Source: JADLBR01 sp020847615 (GTDB lineage Bacteria > Verrucomicrobiota > Verrucomicrobiia > JADLBR01). Taken from it: a stretch of DNA of 64,000 nucleotides. Both the position numbers and the translations under genes were made by a program. Below, piece after piece: positions 43,294-52,671 of the stretch (positions are counted from its first letter, which is position 1; each line of letters starts with the position of its first letter). The stretch covers positions 74,210 to 138,209 of the forward strand of contig JAPKHT010000001.1 of NCBI GenBank assembly GCA_026646655.1, written 5' to 3'. The notes under the pieces are model-generated. The model ran no database searches and was not told where the DNA came from. It saw only the letters and a program-made list of their open reading frames with translations.

Positions 43294-44496
43294 CTAATGC
43301 CGGGCGCGCTTCGGGAATGCCTGCTCGTCCAGGACGCGCCCGTCGTCGAGGGCCTTGAGCGCGACGCTCATGCGTTCCGCGCCGCGATCGAACGTCAGCA
43401 GCAGGTAGCTGGCCCCCTTGTCGAGAAAGGCGGCATCGGGATCGATGCCGAAGGTGCCGTTGCCGCGCACCGAACTGTTGTAATAGGAGAAGCCGTCCAC
43501 CACGGTGCGCTCCGCGTGGTAGCATTCGCCGGAGATGGCGATGGAGCCTTTCTCGATCAACCGCTTCCAGGCGCCCTCCGCGTGGCGGCGCACCTTGAGA
43601 CTGGTCTCGCCGTAGAGGGTGATCACGAAACCGGCCGCCGTGGCGCCCATCGTTTCTTGGTACCACTTCAGTTGCTCGGAATCCTTGTCGAAGGGATGGC
43701 AGGACTGGTTCGGTGTGCCGAAATCGCCCGTGTGGCTCATGTCCACGGAGATGATGCGCAGATCGAAGTCCGGGATGTCGAAGGCCCAGAGCCACTCCTT
43801 TCCCGGGAGCGCGAAGAACTTCCGATAGCCCGTGGCGGAGATGTCGTAGGCGGGGACGCCGGGTCCCGGGCTCTTGGGCCGGATCTTGCGGTCGAGGTTA
43901 CCCAGGGAGGGCATGAACGGCGTCGAGCGGAACAGCTCGGCCTGCGTGCCGATCAGTTTGCTATGAGAGCCCGTGCTCTCCGGGTCCCCCTCCGCGCCAA
44001 ACTCGTATTGCATGGCCGTGTCCCCCGCCGAGATCAACAGGTGGGCGTCCTCTTTCCGGATCGCGGTGAAATCCAGCGTGGCGTCGGCCCGGATGTTGGC
44101 GACCACCACGATGCGCAGCCGCTTTGTGGGGTAGCCCTTGAAAGTGGCGATGTCCGACACCTGCGCGCCGGTCCTCACCCGGTAGTGATACAGGGCGTCC
44201 TTCGTTTCTAGGGGAATCTCCACGTGATGGAGTTGGCGACTGCCGGGGACCTTGACAGTCTGGCCAAGGCTGGCAGACGTGCCGAATTCGACGACGGAAT
44301 CCCCCGGGTCCGTCGTTTCCCAGCTGACGACGATCTTCGATGGGTCCGGGGACTGGTGGGTCAACCAGACGCGCTCCACGCGGGCGGCTGCCTTCCCTTC
44401 GGCGTCCGCGGAAATGGCAGAATCGGCTCTGCCCGCAAAGGCGACGAGCGCGGCCAGTGAGACGAGGGGGATGCGATCGATGGATCTCATACTCAT
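43294..44496 (-). CDS. Purple-acid-phosphatase-like metallophosphoesterase with degraded metal site
   Basis: 400 residues with a signal peptide. Residues about 38-120 form the Fn3-like domain of purple acid phosphatases (KIVVSWETTDPGDSVVEFG, YHYRVRTG), followed by the phosphoesterase core. Expected metal motifs are eroded: the first strand reads VVVANIRAD without DxG, the second keeps GD at 158-159, GNHD is GNLD (199-202), and the two histidine motifs become VITLYGETS and ISGECYHAE. DSEQLKWYQETM preserves the family's usual helix. It may be a catalytically dead sugar-phosphate or carbohydrate-binding protein. The frame is intact, so it is not simply decaying DNA. Confidence 0.82.
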   Translation of the reverse strand: MSMRSIDRIPLVSLAALVAFAGRADSAISADAEGKAAARVERVWLTHQSPDPSKIVVSWETTDPGDSVVEFGTSASLGQTVKVPGSRQLHHVEIPLETKDALYHYRVRTGAQVSDIATFKGYPTKRLRIVVVANIRADATLDFTAIRKEDAHLLISAGDTAMQYEFGAEGDPESTGSHSKLIGTQAELFRSTPFMPSLGNLDRKIRPKSPGPGVPAYDISATGYRKFFALPGKEWLWAFDIPDFDLRIISVDMSHTGDFGTPNQSCHPFDKDSEQLKWYQETMGATAAGFVITLYGETSLKVRRHAEGAWKRLIEKGSIAISGECYHAERTVVDGFSYYNSSVRGNGTFGIDPDAAFLDKGASYLLLTFDRGAERMSVALKALDDGRVLDEQAFPKRARH

Positions 44497-44519
44497 CTTT
44501 ACGTGCGGGGATCGCCCCG

Positions 44520-44559
44520 GTCAAGAATCGACATCCGACGGTCAACTATTGATATTTCC
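44520..44559 (+). repeat. Intergenic repeat, type A, copy 2
   Basis: GTCAAGAATCGACATCCGAC then GGTCAACTATTGATATTTCC; matches the copy at 25677 at nearly every position up to the second GTCAA. It lies between divergent genes in a 177-bp gap with no other recognised element. Confidence 0.7.
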
Positions 44560-44673
44560 CGAACGGGGGTGGGATGGACACCATGGGACATCGGATCGTG
44601 CCCGGCCGAGGCCTTTTCGAGGAGCGATGTGGTGAACGACTATTTTTTTATCGGGGCGGGGAGGTGGTGCGCG

Positions 44674-47600
44674 ATGGGCGAAATCCCGCGGCCTCTATCG
44701 GTCGCGATTTTGCTGTTTGCGTTGGCCGCGACGCGCGATGCGCGGGGCGCGGCGGCCCTGCCGATATCGGCGATGCCGCACGTCGGCGACTACACGCACA
44801 TGTGGTGGGCGGAGGGATTTCCGGGGCACACGCCGGAGGCGCCGTGGCGCCGGGTCATCCAGACGGGGCGCTACGCGGTGGCGCTGGACACGGAGACGAT
44901 GCGTGTCCCGCACCTGGGCCCGGTTCCGCCGGGCACGGGCTATTCGGAGTGCGCGGGCGCAGACAACCGCGCGTGGGGCGGTCTCCCGGCCGCCGATCTC
45001 GCGCTCGCCATCGCGGTTGAGGGAAAGACCTACCGGTGCGCGCGCGGCGGCAAGTGGTCCGCTTTCGGTGGACCGCGACTGGTCGAGTCGGGCCGATTCC
45101 TGCAGCGCGCGGACGTCACCGGGCTGGTGTTTGCCGCCGAGGACGGATCCCCTCTGAACGTCGAGGCGCGATTCGAGACGGTGGCATGGCCCGATCGCCT
45201 GGCGCTGATCCTCGCGGCGCGCCCGGGGCTGATGCCGATCCCCGCGGGCGAGGCGTGTTTCGGGCGCGTCGGGGGTGGGTTCGGGCTGGATGGGACGAAC
45301 CACCTCGAGATCCCGCATGCCCCGGAACTGGATCCGGCGCGATTCACGCTGGAATTGTGGGCCTTTGTCCCCACCGATTGCCAGGCTTCGGAGAAGACCT
45401 TCCCGTGGTTGGTCTGCAAGAATCGTCACGAGCAGGCTGAGGGCAATTACGGCATCGTGATCTTGGGCGGCGCGCCACAGGCGAGGATGAACATCGGCGG
45501 CGGCCGTGAGAATGCGTTCACCGTGGACGGCCGGCCCGGGCAACTGAAGATCGAGGCATGGAACCATCTGGCGATGAGCTACGATGGAGAGACGCTGCGG
45601 TTATACGTCAACGGGGCGCCGTCCGGTGAGCGCAGGATCGGGCGCAGTCGCGTGCCCGGCCGCGACGGGCTGGCCTTTGGACGAAGGCAGGACAACTGCG
45701 GCGACGGCTACCACTTTCGCGGGGCGATCGACGAGGTCCGATTCTATGACCGCGCGCTCGGCGCCGACGAGGTGCGCGCGCGTTACCAGAGGCCCGAGGC
45801 GGCGTCCCCGTCGATGAGGCCGATCCGCGAGTGGTCCTTCCGCTCGGATGGCCGGGCGGCTCCGTCGAAACCGCGCGAGGCGTGGCGCGATGCCTCCATG
45901 GAGATATGCCTGAACGCCGGCAAGGGGGACGCGCGCGGGCGCTGGGATCTGCCACCAGGGCAGCCGTGGGAATCGGGAGATTGGAGGGAGGTGTTCGTGG
46001 CGCTGGATTGGGACGATCCGGGCGCGACGACCAGCGGTTGGGCGAGGAAGTTGATCCATGGGTTGCGCGGGATGTTTCCGGCCGGTTCGGGGGACGCGAC
46101 GCCGCGGCCCTTGCGCGTCGAGGCCAGCGAGATCCCCGGCGGTGCGCCGCAGCCGGTGGATTTCGACGTGGCGCGCGGCTGGCATCGGGTGAACCTCGAT
46201 GGCATCGAGCCCACCGTGCCGCCTGGCGATGGGCGCGACAGGCGGAATGACGCCATCGAGAGAGTGGGGCTGGTGCTATCGAACCCCGCCGACCACGGGC
46301 AGGTCGCCAGGCTGATGTTCGAGAAGACCTCGGGTGGCATCCGCCAGCGCATCGGTGCGGCGATCACCGGCGTGTCCGCCGTCCTGCGCGATCGCGATGG
46401 TTGCCCCACGGGCATCCCGGTGCAACTGAGTAAGAATTGGCACGGGCGACCCGAGGGCGGGGTGTATTCGGGCCAATGGTTCCACGGGATCTCGCAGGTG
46501 CGCGTGCCGCCGCGGGCCAAGTTGGAACTGGAGCTGACGATCGCGTACGGGCACTGGGGTGGCGTGGCCGCCGCATCGCACGCTCAGCTCTGTCTCATCG
46601 GCTGGGGCAGCAACCAGCTCTGGGACCAGAGCGCGCTGGGATCCTGGGGCGAGAGCATCTGCTACGAGCCCGATCAGGCGCAGGGCCAGTGCGCCATCCT
46701 CGACGTGCGGCCCGTGATGGTCCGCTCGAGGGCCAACGACGCCCCCTGGTCCTGGACGCACAACGTGGGCGGCGGTGACTTCTTCAGGTTTTTCGATCCC
46801 TCCGGCAAGCGCGTATTCCCCGCCCGCATGCGCACCGCGTACGAGCGCCATGGGCCGTGCTTGACCGAGGTCACCTACGCGGGGCAGACCGGCGATGCCA
46901 TCGGGCACGCCGCCACCGTCAGCCTCGCCCGGACCGACGACGTCGTGCGCGGCACGTACCGCTTGCGCCTGGATGTGAGAGAGGCAATCGAGTTTTCGCG
47001 TTTCGTACTATTCCAGATCGGCGCCGACACCTACAGCTATACGGGGGAGCGCAAGATGGCGCTGGGCAATGTCGGGGGCCTGATCCGCGAGTGGCAGACC
47101 CGATGGGGCGAGGACGAGTACCGCACGGAACCCATGGAGTGCGCCGGGCGGATGCCCTGGGTGTCGCTGCACGAGGCGGTGCGGCGCGGCGACGAGGGCT
47201 CGAGCGGAGCCTGGGCCAACCGCGGCTTCGTCATCCGATCCTGGGATGCCCGCCTCGGTGGCAAGGGTGCGGCGCCGTATGTCGCCGAGCGCGGCGTCAG
47301 GGCCCGCGGCCACGATACCTCGACCATCGACATCCTTCCACCGCCGGGCCTCACCCGACTGGAGCCCGGGGACTTTGTCGAGGCGACGATCGAGCACATC
47401 ATCGTGCCCCAGTTCGCCGCGGACTATTACGGCCCCAGCGAGGCGCTGCGCGCCGCGCTGAAGGAGGGGGAGAACACGTGGCGCATGATCCATCGCGAGG
47501 CCGCGGGCAACGACCGGCGCGTCAGGGTCAAGGTCGGCGCGCTCGAGGCGCTATATCCCGCGGTGCGTTTGCGCGCGGAGCGCGACCGGGCGGAATTGAC

Positions 47601-47823
47601 GCTCGACGGCGGCCTTGGTTATGTGCCGATCACGTTCACAGGTCTCGGGGCGCCGCGCGGATACACGCTCCTCCAAAACGGGCAACCCGTGGATCAGTCC
47701 GTCCACGGCAACGACTTCTGGCAGGCCGACTACGATCCCGCCTCGCGGACCTGGCAGATGACGGTCAACGTGCTGGTCGGCGAAGGCGGGGCGGGCGCGC
47801 TCCGGCTTGAGCGGACCCCGTGA
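44674..47823 (+). CDS. Large secreted LamG-domain protein of unknown function
   Basis: 1049 residues. ATG 44674 opens the signal peptide (VAILLFALAATRDARG) and has GGGAGG 10-15 bases upstream; the open frame continues upstream through the type A repeat without coding features. A complete LamG/concanavalin fold lies at about 195-380 (GFGLDGTNHLEIPHAPELD, WNHLAMSYDGETLRLYVNG, GAIDEVRFYDRALG). The remaining 650 residues are mostly beta-rich (LIGWGSNQLWDQSALG, CAILDVRPVMVRS, FIEHI-type strands) with no family I recognise. Likely a carbohydrate-binding or polysaccharide-degrading secreted protein; the second half may hide an uncharacterised catalytic module. Confidence 0.75.
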   Translation: MGEIPRPLSVAILLFALAATRDARGAAALPISAMPHVGDYTHMWWAEGFPGHTPEAPWRRVIQTGRYAVALDTETMRVPHLGPVPPGTGYSECAGADNRAWGGLPAADLALAIAVEGKTYRCARGGKWSAFGGPRLVESGRFLQRADVTGLVFAAEDGSPLNVEARFETVAWPDRLALILAARPGLMPIPAGEACFGRVGGGFGLDGTNHLEIPHAPELDPARFTLELWAFVPTDCQASEKTFPWLVCKNRHEQAEGNYGIVILGGAPQARMNIGGGRENAFTVDGRPGQLKIEAWNHLAMSYDGETLRLYVNGAPSGERRIGRSRVPGRDGLAFGRRQDNCGDGYHFRGAIDEVRFYDRALGADEVRARYQRPEAASPSMRPIREWSFRSDGRAAPSKPREAWRDASMEICLNAGKGDARGRWDLPPGQPWESGDWREVFVALDWDDPGATTSGWARKLIHGLRGMFPAGSGDATPRPLRVEASEIPGGAPQPVDFDVARGWHRVNLDGIEPTVPPGDGRDRRNDAIERVGLVLSNPADHGQVARLMFEKTSGGIRQRIGAAITGVSAVLRDRDGCPTGIPVQLSKNWHGRPEGGVYSGQWFHGISQVRVPPRAKLELELTIAYGHWGGVAAASHAQLCLIGWGSNQLWDQSALGSWGESICYEPDQAQGQCAILDVRPVMVRSRANDAPWSWTHNVGGGDFFRFFDPSGKRVFPARMRTAYERHGPCLTEVTYAGQTGDAIGHAATVSLARTDDVVRGTYRLRLDVREAIEFSRFVLFQIGADTYSYTGERKMALGNVGGLIREWQTRWGEDEYRTEPMECAGRMPWVSLHEAVRRGDEGSSGAWANRGFVIRSWDARLGGKGAAPYVAERGVRARGHDTSTIDILPPPGLTRLEPGDFVEATIEHIIVPQFAADYYGPSEALRAALKEGENTWRMIHREAAGNDRRVRVKVGALEALYPAVRLRAERDRAELTLDGGLGYVPITFTGLGAPRGYTLLQNGQPVDQSVHGNDFWQADYDPASRTWQMTVNVLVGEGGAGALRLERTP

Positions 47824-47864
47824 GGGTCCCGCGATTGGACATCGGCCCGCCGATCCAGTAGGAT

Positions 47865-48698
47865 ATGCTCATGGTCGGACTCGAGTGTTTGGCCGCCATC
47901 GAAAGCTTTCCCCAGTGGGTCCTCTATCTTTGCGGGTCGCTCGCCGTCTTGGTCCTGGGCAGTTTCATCATCCTTGCGGTGAAGACTTGGGAGCAGATCC
48001 GGCCTAGCCAGGAGGAGATCAGGGAGCGAGAGTCGAGGCGCGCGCTGAAGTTGAAGGGATCTCTGGTGGTACACCCCCCGCATCGGCCGGTGGTGGAGAA
48101 TTCGTTGGTCCCTGCATTCAGGCAGGCGGGGCTGGGTCTCTGCATGCCACTCATGGAGACGCACCCGTTCATTTATCCGAGCGGGGAAGAGAGCGAGAAG
48201 ATCGATCTCACGAAACTCATCATGCGTCTGCTTCATGATGGGCGGCTCGTCGTTCACGAGACCCACGATGGAAGACTGATAATCAGCCACCGCGATCTGG
48301 AGAACATGGTTCTGGGCGTGGTGCTCGATCCCATTGCCGGATCCGAGGGGGCCTGGCGAGCGTGCGTCGAACAGTTTGGCCCGGGTTCCTTGGACGAGTA
48401 CGCCGAGATGACCGCCGTGGGTGACAAGTACGCCAACGAATGGGTTTTCTCCTTTGCTCCGATATTCGCGGTGATGGTGGCGGCGGGCCACCATGGGGTA
48501 TGGGCTGGACCCGTGCCATGGGGCGCGATCGCGCTGACCCTCTGCGCCATCGGGGGGCTCGGCGCGCTGATCTCTGCGCGCGCCAGAGGCCTGTCGAGCA
48601 TCGCCAAGTCCGACGGCGTCCTGGGTGCCCGGTTTGAGGCCGGCGTCGCCGCACCGTCGCGTGAGTCGCGGGCGCTGCAACCCCGCGTGGACGCATGA
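47865..48698 (+). CDS. Inner-membrane protein of unknown function
   Basis: 277 residues, no recognised family. A single transmembrane helix at about 17-40 (WVLYLCGSLAVLVLGSFIIL) is followed by a cytoplasm- or periplasm-facing polar domain (about 45-190, including SHRDLENMVLGVVLDP) and two more hydrophobic segments at about 193-235. It stands out as the only clear integral membrane protein among secreted enzymes. Its TGA overlaps the start of the deacetylase gene (ATGA). Start at 47865 or 47871 is undecided. Confidence 0.7.
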   Translation: MLMVGLECLAAIESFPQWVLYLCGSLAVLVLGSFIILAVKTWEQIRPSQEEIRERESRRALKLKGSLVVHPPHRPVVENSLVPAFRQAGLGLCMPLMETHPFIYPSGEESEKIDLTKLIMRLLHDGRLVVHETHDGRLIISHRDLENMVLGVVLDPIAGSEGAWRACVEQFGPGSLDEYAEMTAVGDKYANEWVFSFAPIFAVMVAAGHHGVWAGPVPWGAIALTLCAIGGLGALISARARGLSSIAKSDGVLGARFEAGVAAPSRESRALQPRVDA

Positions 48699-50062
48699 GC
48701 CTCCGGGTTGGAATACCGGTTGTTGTTGCGCTGACCGCTGGCCCGTGCGTGTCCGGCGGCGTCGATCTGGGGGGCGTGACGGTATCGCTCGAGGCCTATC
48801 ATGGCCCCGCGAGCGTCACGGCAGAGATCGAGGCGCCATTCCGGCTGCGCCTGGCGGTGCATCCCGCGGAGGAGAAGGGGGCGTTGGCGATCCGCGTGGC
48901 CTTGCCGAAGACCGGTCCCCGGGCGTGGCCCGCAGAGGATGTCGAGGTGCGTGACTCGCGGGGCGAGGCGATGATGGTGCGGCGCGCCGGCATCGAATGG
49001 TCCACGCTTGTGATCCCCGTGCCCGCCACCGCGGCGGCGTACGTGGTCCAGGCCGTGGGCCCGGCGCCGAAGCGAGCCCCGGGGCCGCCCGACAGCGCGC
49101 GGGTCATCATGGATGACGCCACCGGCCTGCGCCTTGGCATCGCGAGATGGTACGACGGCCGGAAGGCCGCGCTGAGCATCCGTTTCGATGACTCGCATCC
49201 CACGCATCTGACCGCGGCCGCGCCCATCTTGCGCGAGTATGGTTTCCGCGGCACGTTCATGGTCAATCCCGGGGCCGCAGAGCCGGGGAGCAGGAGGCGC
49301 TCCAATTTTGCCGAGCGCGCGTCGGAGTGGGCGGCCTTGGCCCAACAGGGTGATCACGAGCTGGCCAACCACACGGCCCACCATCGAGGCGCCAAGGGCG
49401 ACGAAGAGATGGAGGCGGAAATCGGCGATGCGGCGCGCGCCATCTGGGCGATGACGCCCGGGAAGAGCAAGCTCATGGCGCTCAATCTGGGCGGCGGCAC
49501 CTTCTGGGAGACAACCCGCACCCTGCGCTACTATCTCGACAAGTACCACCAGTTCGATGCCTCCGGTAATTCCACGGGCATGGATGACAGCTATGGGGAT
49601 CGCGTCGGCAATTTCCGCCGGATGCTGGAGCAGCATGTGGAGCGCGGCCTTTGGTTGCGCGTCCACTACCACTACATTGGCGAAGGGCTCAGCAGCAGCG
49701 AGGCAAACTTCCGCGCCGCCCTGGACGTTGCCAAGGCACACCGGTCGGCCCTGTGGGTCGCCGGCATGGCAGATATCCACAAATACCAGACCGGGCGCGA
49801 TTCTGCGCGATTGACTCTCCTCGGATCTAGCGCCACTCGCCTCGAATTTCGCATCGCCCCCCAAACCGACCACGAACTCTACGATCATCCGCTGACCCTG
49901 GAGATGACGCGCGCGGGAGCGCTGGATGCGACCCGGGTGGCGGTTAAAGACGCGGGCGGACAGGCCGTCCCGGTTCGCGCCGGCGATGGCGCGGGCGACG
50001 CCGTCCTGCGGTTCGACGTGGCCCCGCGCGAGGCGGCTTACTCCATCGAGATCAAACCCTGA
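48695..50062 (+). CDS. Polysaccharide deacetylase-like protein (NodB/CE4)
   Basis: 455 residues. After a signal peptide and an N-terminal beta region (about 25-150), the NodB domain spans about 155-360: motif 1 SIRFDDSH (D165, D166), motif 2 ELANHTAHH with H226 and H230 spaced for metal binding, and HYHYIGEGL further on. Expected reaction is metal-dependent removal of N- or O-acetyl groups from polysaccharide. The closing beta domain (LEMTRAGALDATRVAVKD) resembles an accessory binding module. Coupled to the upstream membrane-protein gene by ATGA overlap; its TGA is the first three bases of a type C repeat. Confidence 0.85.
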   Translation: MSLRVGIPVVVALTAGPCVSGGVDLGGVTVSLEAYHGPASVTAEIEAPFRLRLAVHPAEEKGALAIRVALPKTGPRAWPAEDVEVRDSRGEAMMVRRAGIEWSTLVIPVPATAAAYVVQAVGPAPKRAPGPPDSARVIMDDATGLRLGIARWYDGRKAALSIRFDDSHPTHLTAAAPILREYGFRGTFMVNPGAAEPGSRRRSNFAERASEWAALAQQGDHELANHTAHHRGAKGDEEMEAEIGDAARAIWAMTPGKSKLMALNLGGGTFWETTRTLRYYLDKYHQFDASGNSTGMDDSYGDRVGNFRRMLEQHVERGLWLRVHYHYIGEGLSSSEANFRAALDVAKAHRSALWVAGMADIHKYQTGRDSARLTLLGSSATRLEFRIAPQTDHELYDHPLTLEMTRAGALDATRVAVKDAGGQAVPVRAGDGAGDAVLRFDVAPREAAYSIEIKP

Positions 50063-50112
50063 CCCGAAAATTGCCCATCGCCTCCCGTAGCCGAGCGCGT
50101 GAGCGTTTGGCC
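50063..50112 (+). repeat. Intergenic repeat, type C, copy 3
   Basis: CCCGAAAATTGCCCATCGCC follows the stop codon without a gap, then TCCCGTAG and the hairpin CCGAGCGC-GTGA-GCGTTTGG at 50091-50110. The A-to-G change in the left arm keeps pairing as G-U in RNA. Confidence 0.8.
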
Positions 50113-50170
50113 AAAGCCTCTCGGCTTCGGATACATTCACGGCCCCGGCGGCGCCCCCGACGCGGAGGGG

Positions 50171-50192
50171 ATTTCGCGCATGCGCGCGAAAT
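50171..50192. terminator. Perfect 9-bp hairpin without T-tract
   Basis: ATTTCGCGC and GCGCGAAAT pair around ATGC. It lies 60 bp behind the type C copy and before the lyase gene. It may stabilise the transcript end or mark an operator; it lacks the T-run of an intrinsic terminator. Confidence 0.4.
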
Positions 50193-50235
50193 TTGCAGGC
50201 TAGACCCTGGATCCGAAGGCATCCATGTTCTTGCA

Positions 50236-52671
50236 ATGGGCCGGGAGCCGGACTTTGGGCCCGCGGGGTGCAGCGCGCGGGCGGATGTGGCCATCACACG
50301 CCGCCACTCCGCGGGTGTCGCGGCGGCGACGGTGGCGCTGTGGCTGGTGCCCAACATGGCGCCCTGCGCGGCCGCATCGCAGCCGATGACGGACGTCTGC
50401 GCCGGAATGTACCGCGCCGCCGTGGAAAGGGCCATGGCGGAGACCGCCGCGCCGAAGAAGGCCCGCGCGAGCGACGAGATCAGCGGGGCACTCGCGGCTT
50501 GGATGGTGGCCGAGCGGACGAAGGAAGAGAAGTTTCGGGCTTTCGCGCTGGGGCGGTATGACGCGTTCCTCGGGTTGACGATCGATCACGATTTTCACGT
50601 CAGCCGACCCTTTGGCCTGCTGACGCTGAGGCTGCAGCGGGCGGGCGCGCTGGTGGGCGAGCGGCGGGCACGGGCGGTCGCGCAGGCCGGCGAGCGGATC
50701 GCGTGGTTCCTGGACAAGCGGCAGTTCGACGAGAAGCTCTTCGATTGCAACATCGCGCTGGCCGATACCCTCGCGGTGTCCTGCCTTGCCCGGGCCTTTC
50801 CCGACGACCCATCGGTGCGCGCCGCGGAGATACGCGGGGCCGTGGCCGCGCTCGGGAAGCGCATCCTCGCGAATGGCGACCTCAATGAGAACGCCAGCAA
50901 TTACGCCAGCCTGGGGATCTGCTTTTTCCTCGAACTGGCGAAACTGGAGGGCTGGCTGGACGAGGTCGGCAAGTCGCCGCATTTCCGGAACATGTTCGCG
51001 CGGATGCGCGACCTGATCTCGCCCGTCGGCTCGATCCCTGAATACGGGGATGGCTACTTCGAGCATCGGCAGATCCGGCTGGATTTCGTGCTCTTGCTGG
51101 AGATGGCGGCGCGGCTCTACAACGATGCGTCGTTCCAAGAGGCGGTGCGGCGGCTCCCGGGCACCGCCCCGCAGGGGTTGGACGAGGATCAATTGCACCG
51201 CGGCTACATGCTCCTGGATCTCGATCCCTTTGCGCCCATGGCACGCTCCGAGCCGATGCTCTCCGGGGTACAGCACCGCCGCGTGCCGGGATCGCCCGCC
51301 ACGGTCGTGCCGGACAAGCTGATCCTAAGGACGGGGTCGAGGCCCGGCGACGCGATGATCATGATGGATCTCTACGCCCTGGGCAGCCACGCCCACGAAT
51401 ACAAGCGCCCGTCCATCGCGTACTATGAGGTGGCCGGCGTCCCTCTGTTCCACAACATCGGTCGCCGCGGCACCCGCTCGGGCCAGTGCGGCAATAGCTT
51501 CTGGATCCTTGATCGGCCCGAAGCCTTTCCCGGATATCCCAGGACCAACGCCTGGAACACCATGGCCGTGCCAGCCGATTATTGCTTCCCAGGCCAGGAT
51601 CCAGGCTCGCGCAAGATTGGACCCTCCTTGCTCTTTCGGAATTTTCGCACGCCCGAGATCCAATTTCTTCGGCTCGACAACCTCCGGCTCGAGGGGCCAA
51701 AGGGCATCCTGCTGCTGGATGGCTTCGAGTCGCCCAAGAGCTGGCACTCGAACGTGTCCGGGCACCCGAGGGTGAAACTGGCGTCCAGCCAGGACCACAC
51801 GCAGGGGAAATGCTCGCAGGAGGTGAACTGGAATATCTTTGGCGAGCAGTACTGCACGCGCCTGCTGGAACAGGAGAAATTGCGCGACACGACCTTCCGG
51901 TTGGCTGATTACGATACTATCAAACTAGATTATAAATTTGACGGGCAGCCACCACATTGCAACCTCCGCTCCCTCTTCGAGCGGTGGATCGACCTCGGCG
52001 ATCGGCCGCTGCATTGCGAGGTGGTCCGCGCGGAGGCCAAACAGGACGGGGCGGACGCGTGGGGCCGGGTTTCCTTCTCGGATTATATCAGGCCGGGCAA
52101 CGCGCTGGAGCGGCAGATCGTCCTGACCCGCGAAGGGGCGTTGGTGGTGGTGGACACCTTCCGGGCCGGGCCGGGCGTCGCGGGCTGGGCGGGGGGGCAG
52201 CTCTGGCAGTTGTACTCGGTGAAAGAGCGCGGTGATGACTGGTTTGCCTCCGGGTCGGATGGCGCCTACGCACAACCCGATGGCTCGACCTCGGAGCGAC
52301 GGATGCTGGTCAAGTTCATGAAGGCCCCGGGGCTGGCCATCGGCGCGGAGCGCGTCCGGCCCACGACGATGCACGCGCCCAGGGCCGACGGCTCGAAAAA
52401 CGAGGAGTTTTTCACGGCGCAATGCAGGGCAGCGCTGGTGCCCGGGCGGCGCATGGTCGCGGCCATGGCCGTGCTGCCCTTGGCGGCCGACGACGATGCG
52501 GCGCGACAAGCGGCCCGCGTCACGTTCGAGGATCGGGCCGGCGGGGGCGTGACGGTGACCATCGCGTCGCCCGACGGAAAGGGGCAGGTCATCGTGGGCG
52601 CCGGTGGCCATGTGGTCGACATCCGCCGCCCCGAGCCGCCGCCGCACGCGCCAGCCGAGCAAGGCAGATGA
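50236..52671 (+). CDS. Heparinase II/III-like polysaccharide lyase (or related alpha/alpha-toroid enzyme)
   Basis: 811 residues. The real start is ATG 50236 or GTG 50287; the latter begins directly at the signal peptide (GVAAATVALWLVPNMAPCAA). Upstream frame is repeat DNA. The N-terminal half (about 40-390) is an alpha/alpha-toroid as in alginate and heparin lyases (LNENASNYASLGICFFLELA, FEHRQIRLDFVLLLEMAARL). The C-terminal beta-sandwich has DLYALGSHAHEYKRPSIAYY with the His-rich loop expected near the catalytic site. Predicted action is beta-elimination of a uronate-containing sulfated polysaccharide. Family assignment is moderate. Its stop overlaps the next ATG. Confidence 0.7.
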   Translation: MGREPDFGPAGCSARADVAITRRHSAGVAAATVALWLVPNMAPCAAASQPMTDVCAGMYRAAVERAMAETAAPKKARASDEISGALAAWMVAERTKEEKFRAFALGRYDAFLGLTIDHDFHVSRPFGLLTLRLQRAGALVGERRARAVAQAGERIAWFLDKRQFDEKLFDCNIALADTLAVSCLARAFPDDPSVRAAEIRGAVAALGKRILANGDLNENASNYASLGICFFLELAKLEGWLDEVGKSPHFRNMFARMRDLISPVGSIPEYGDGYFEHRQIRLDFVLLLEMAARLYNDASFQEAVRRLPGTAPQGLDEDQLHRGYMLLDLDPFAPMARSEPMLSGVQHRRVPGSPATVVPDKLILRTGSRPGDAMIMMDLYALGSHAHEYKRPSIAYYEVAGVPLFHNIGRRGTRSGQCGNSFWILDRPEAFPGYPRTNAWNTMAVPADYCFPGQDPGSRKIGPSLLFRNFRTPEIQFLRLDNLRLEGPKGILLLDGFESPKSWHSNVSGHPRVKLASSQDHTQGKCSQEVNWNIFGEQYCTRLLEQEKLRDTTFRLADYDTIKLDYKFDGQPPHCNLRSLFERWIDLGDRPLHCEVVRAEAKQDGADAWGRVSFSDYIRPGNALERQIVLTREGALVVVDTFRAGPGVAGWAGGQLWQLYSVKERGDDWFASGSDGAYAQPDGSTSERRMLVKFMKAPGLAIGAERVRPTTMHAPRADGSKNEEFFTAQCRAALVPGRRMVAAMAVLPLAADDDAARQAARVTFEDRAGGGVTVTIASPDGKGQVIVGAGGHVVDIRRPEPPPHAPAEQGR

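Noticed and set aside
50071..50235. Arginine-rich N-terminal extension of the lyase-like gene
   Set aside because: It reads through the type C repeat and the 9-bp hairpin, carries no recognisable domain and precedes a good signal peptide.
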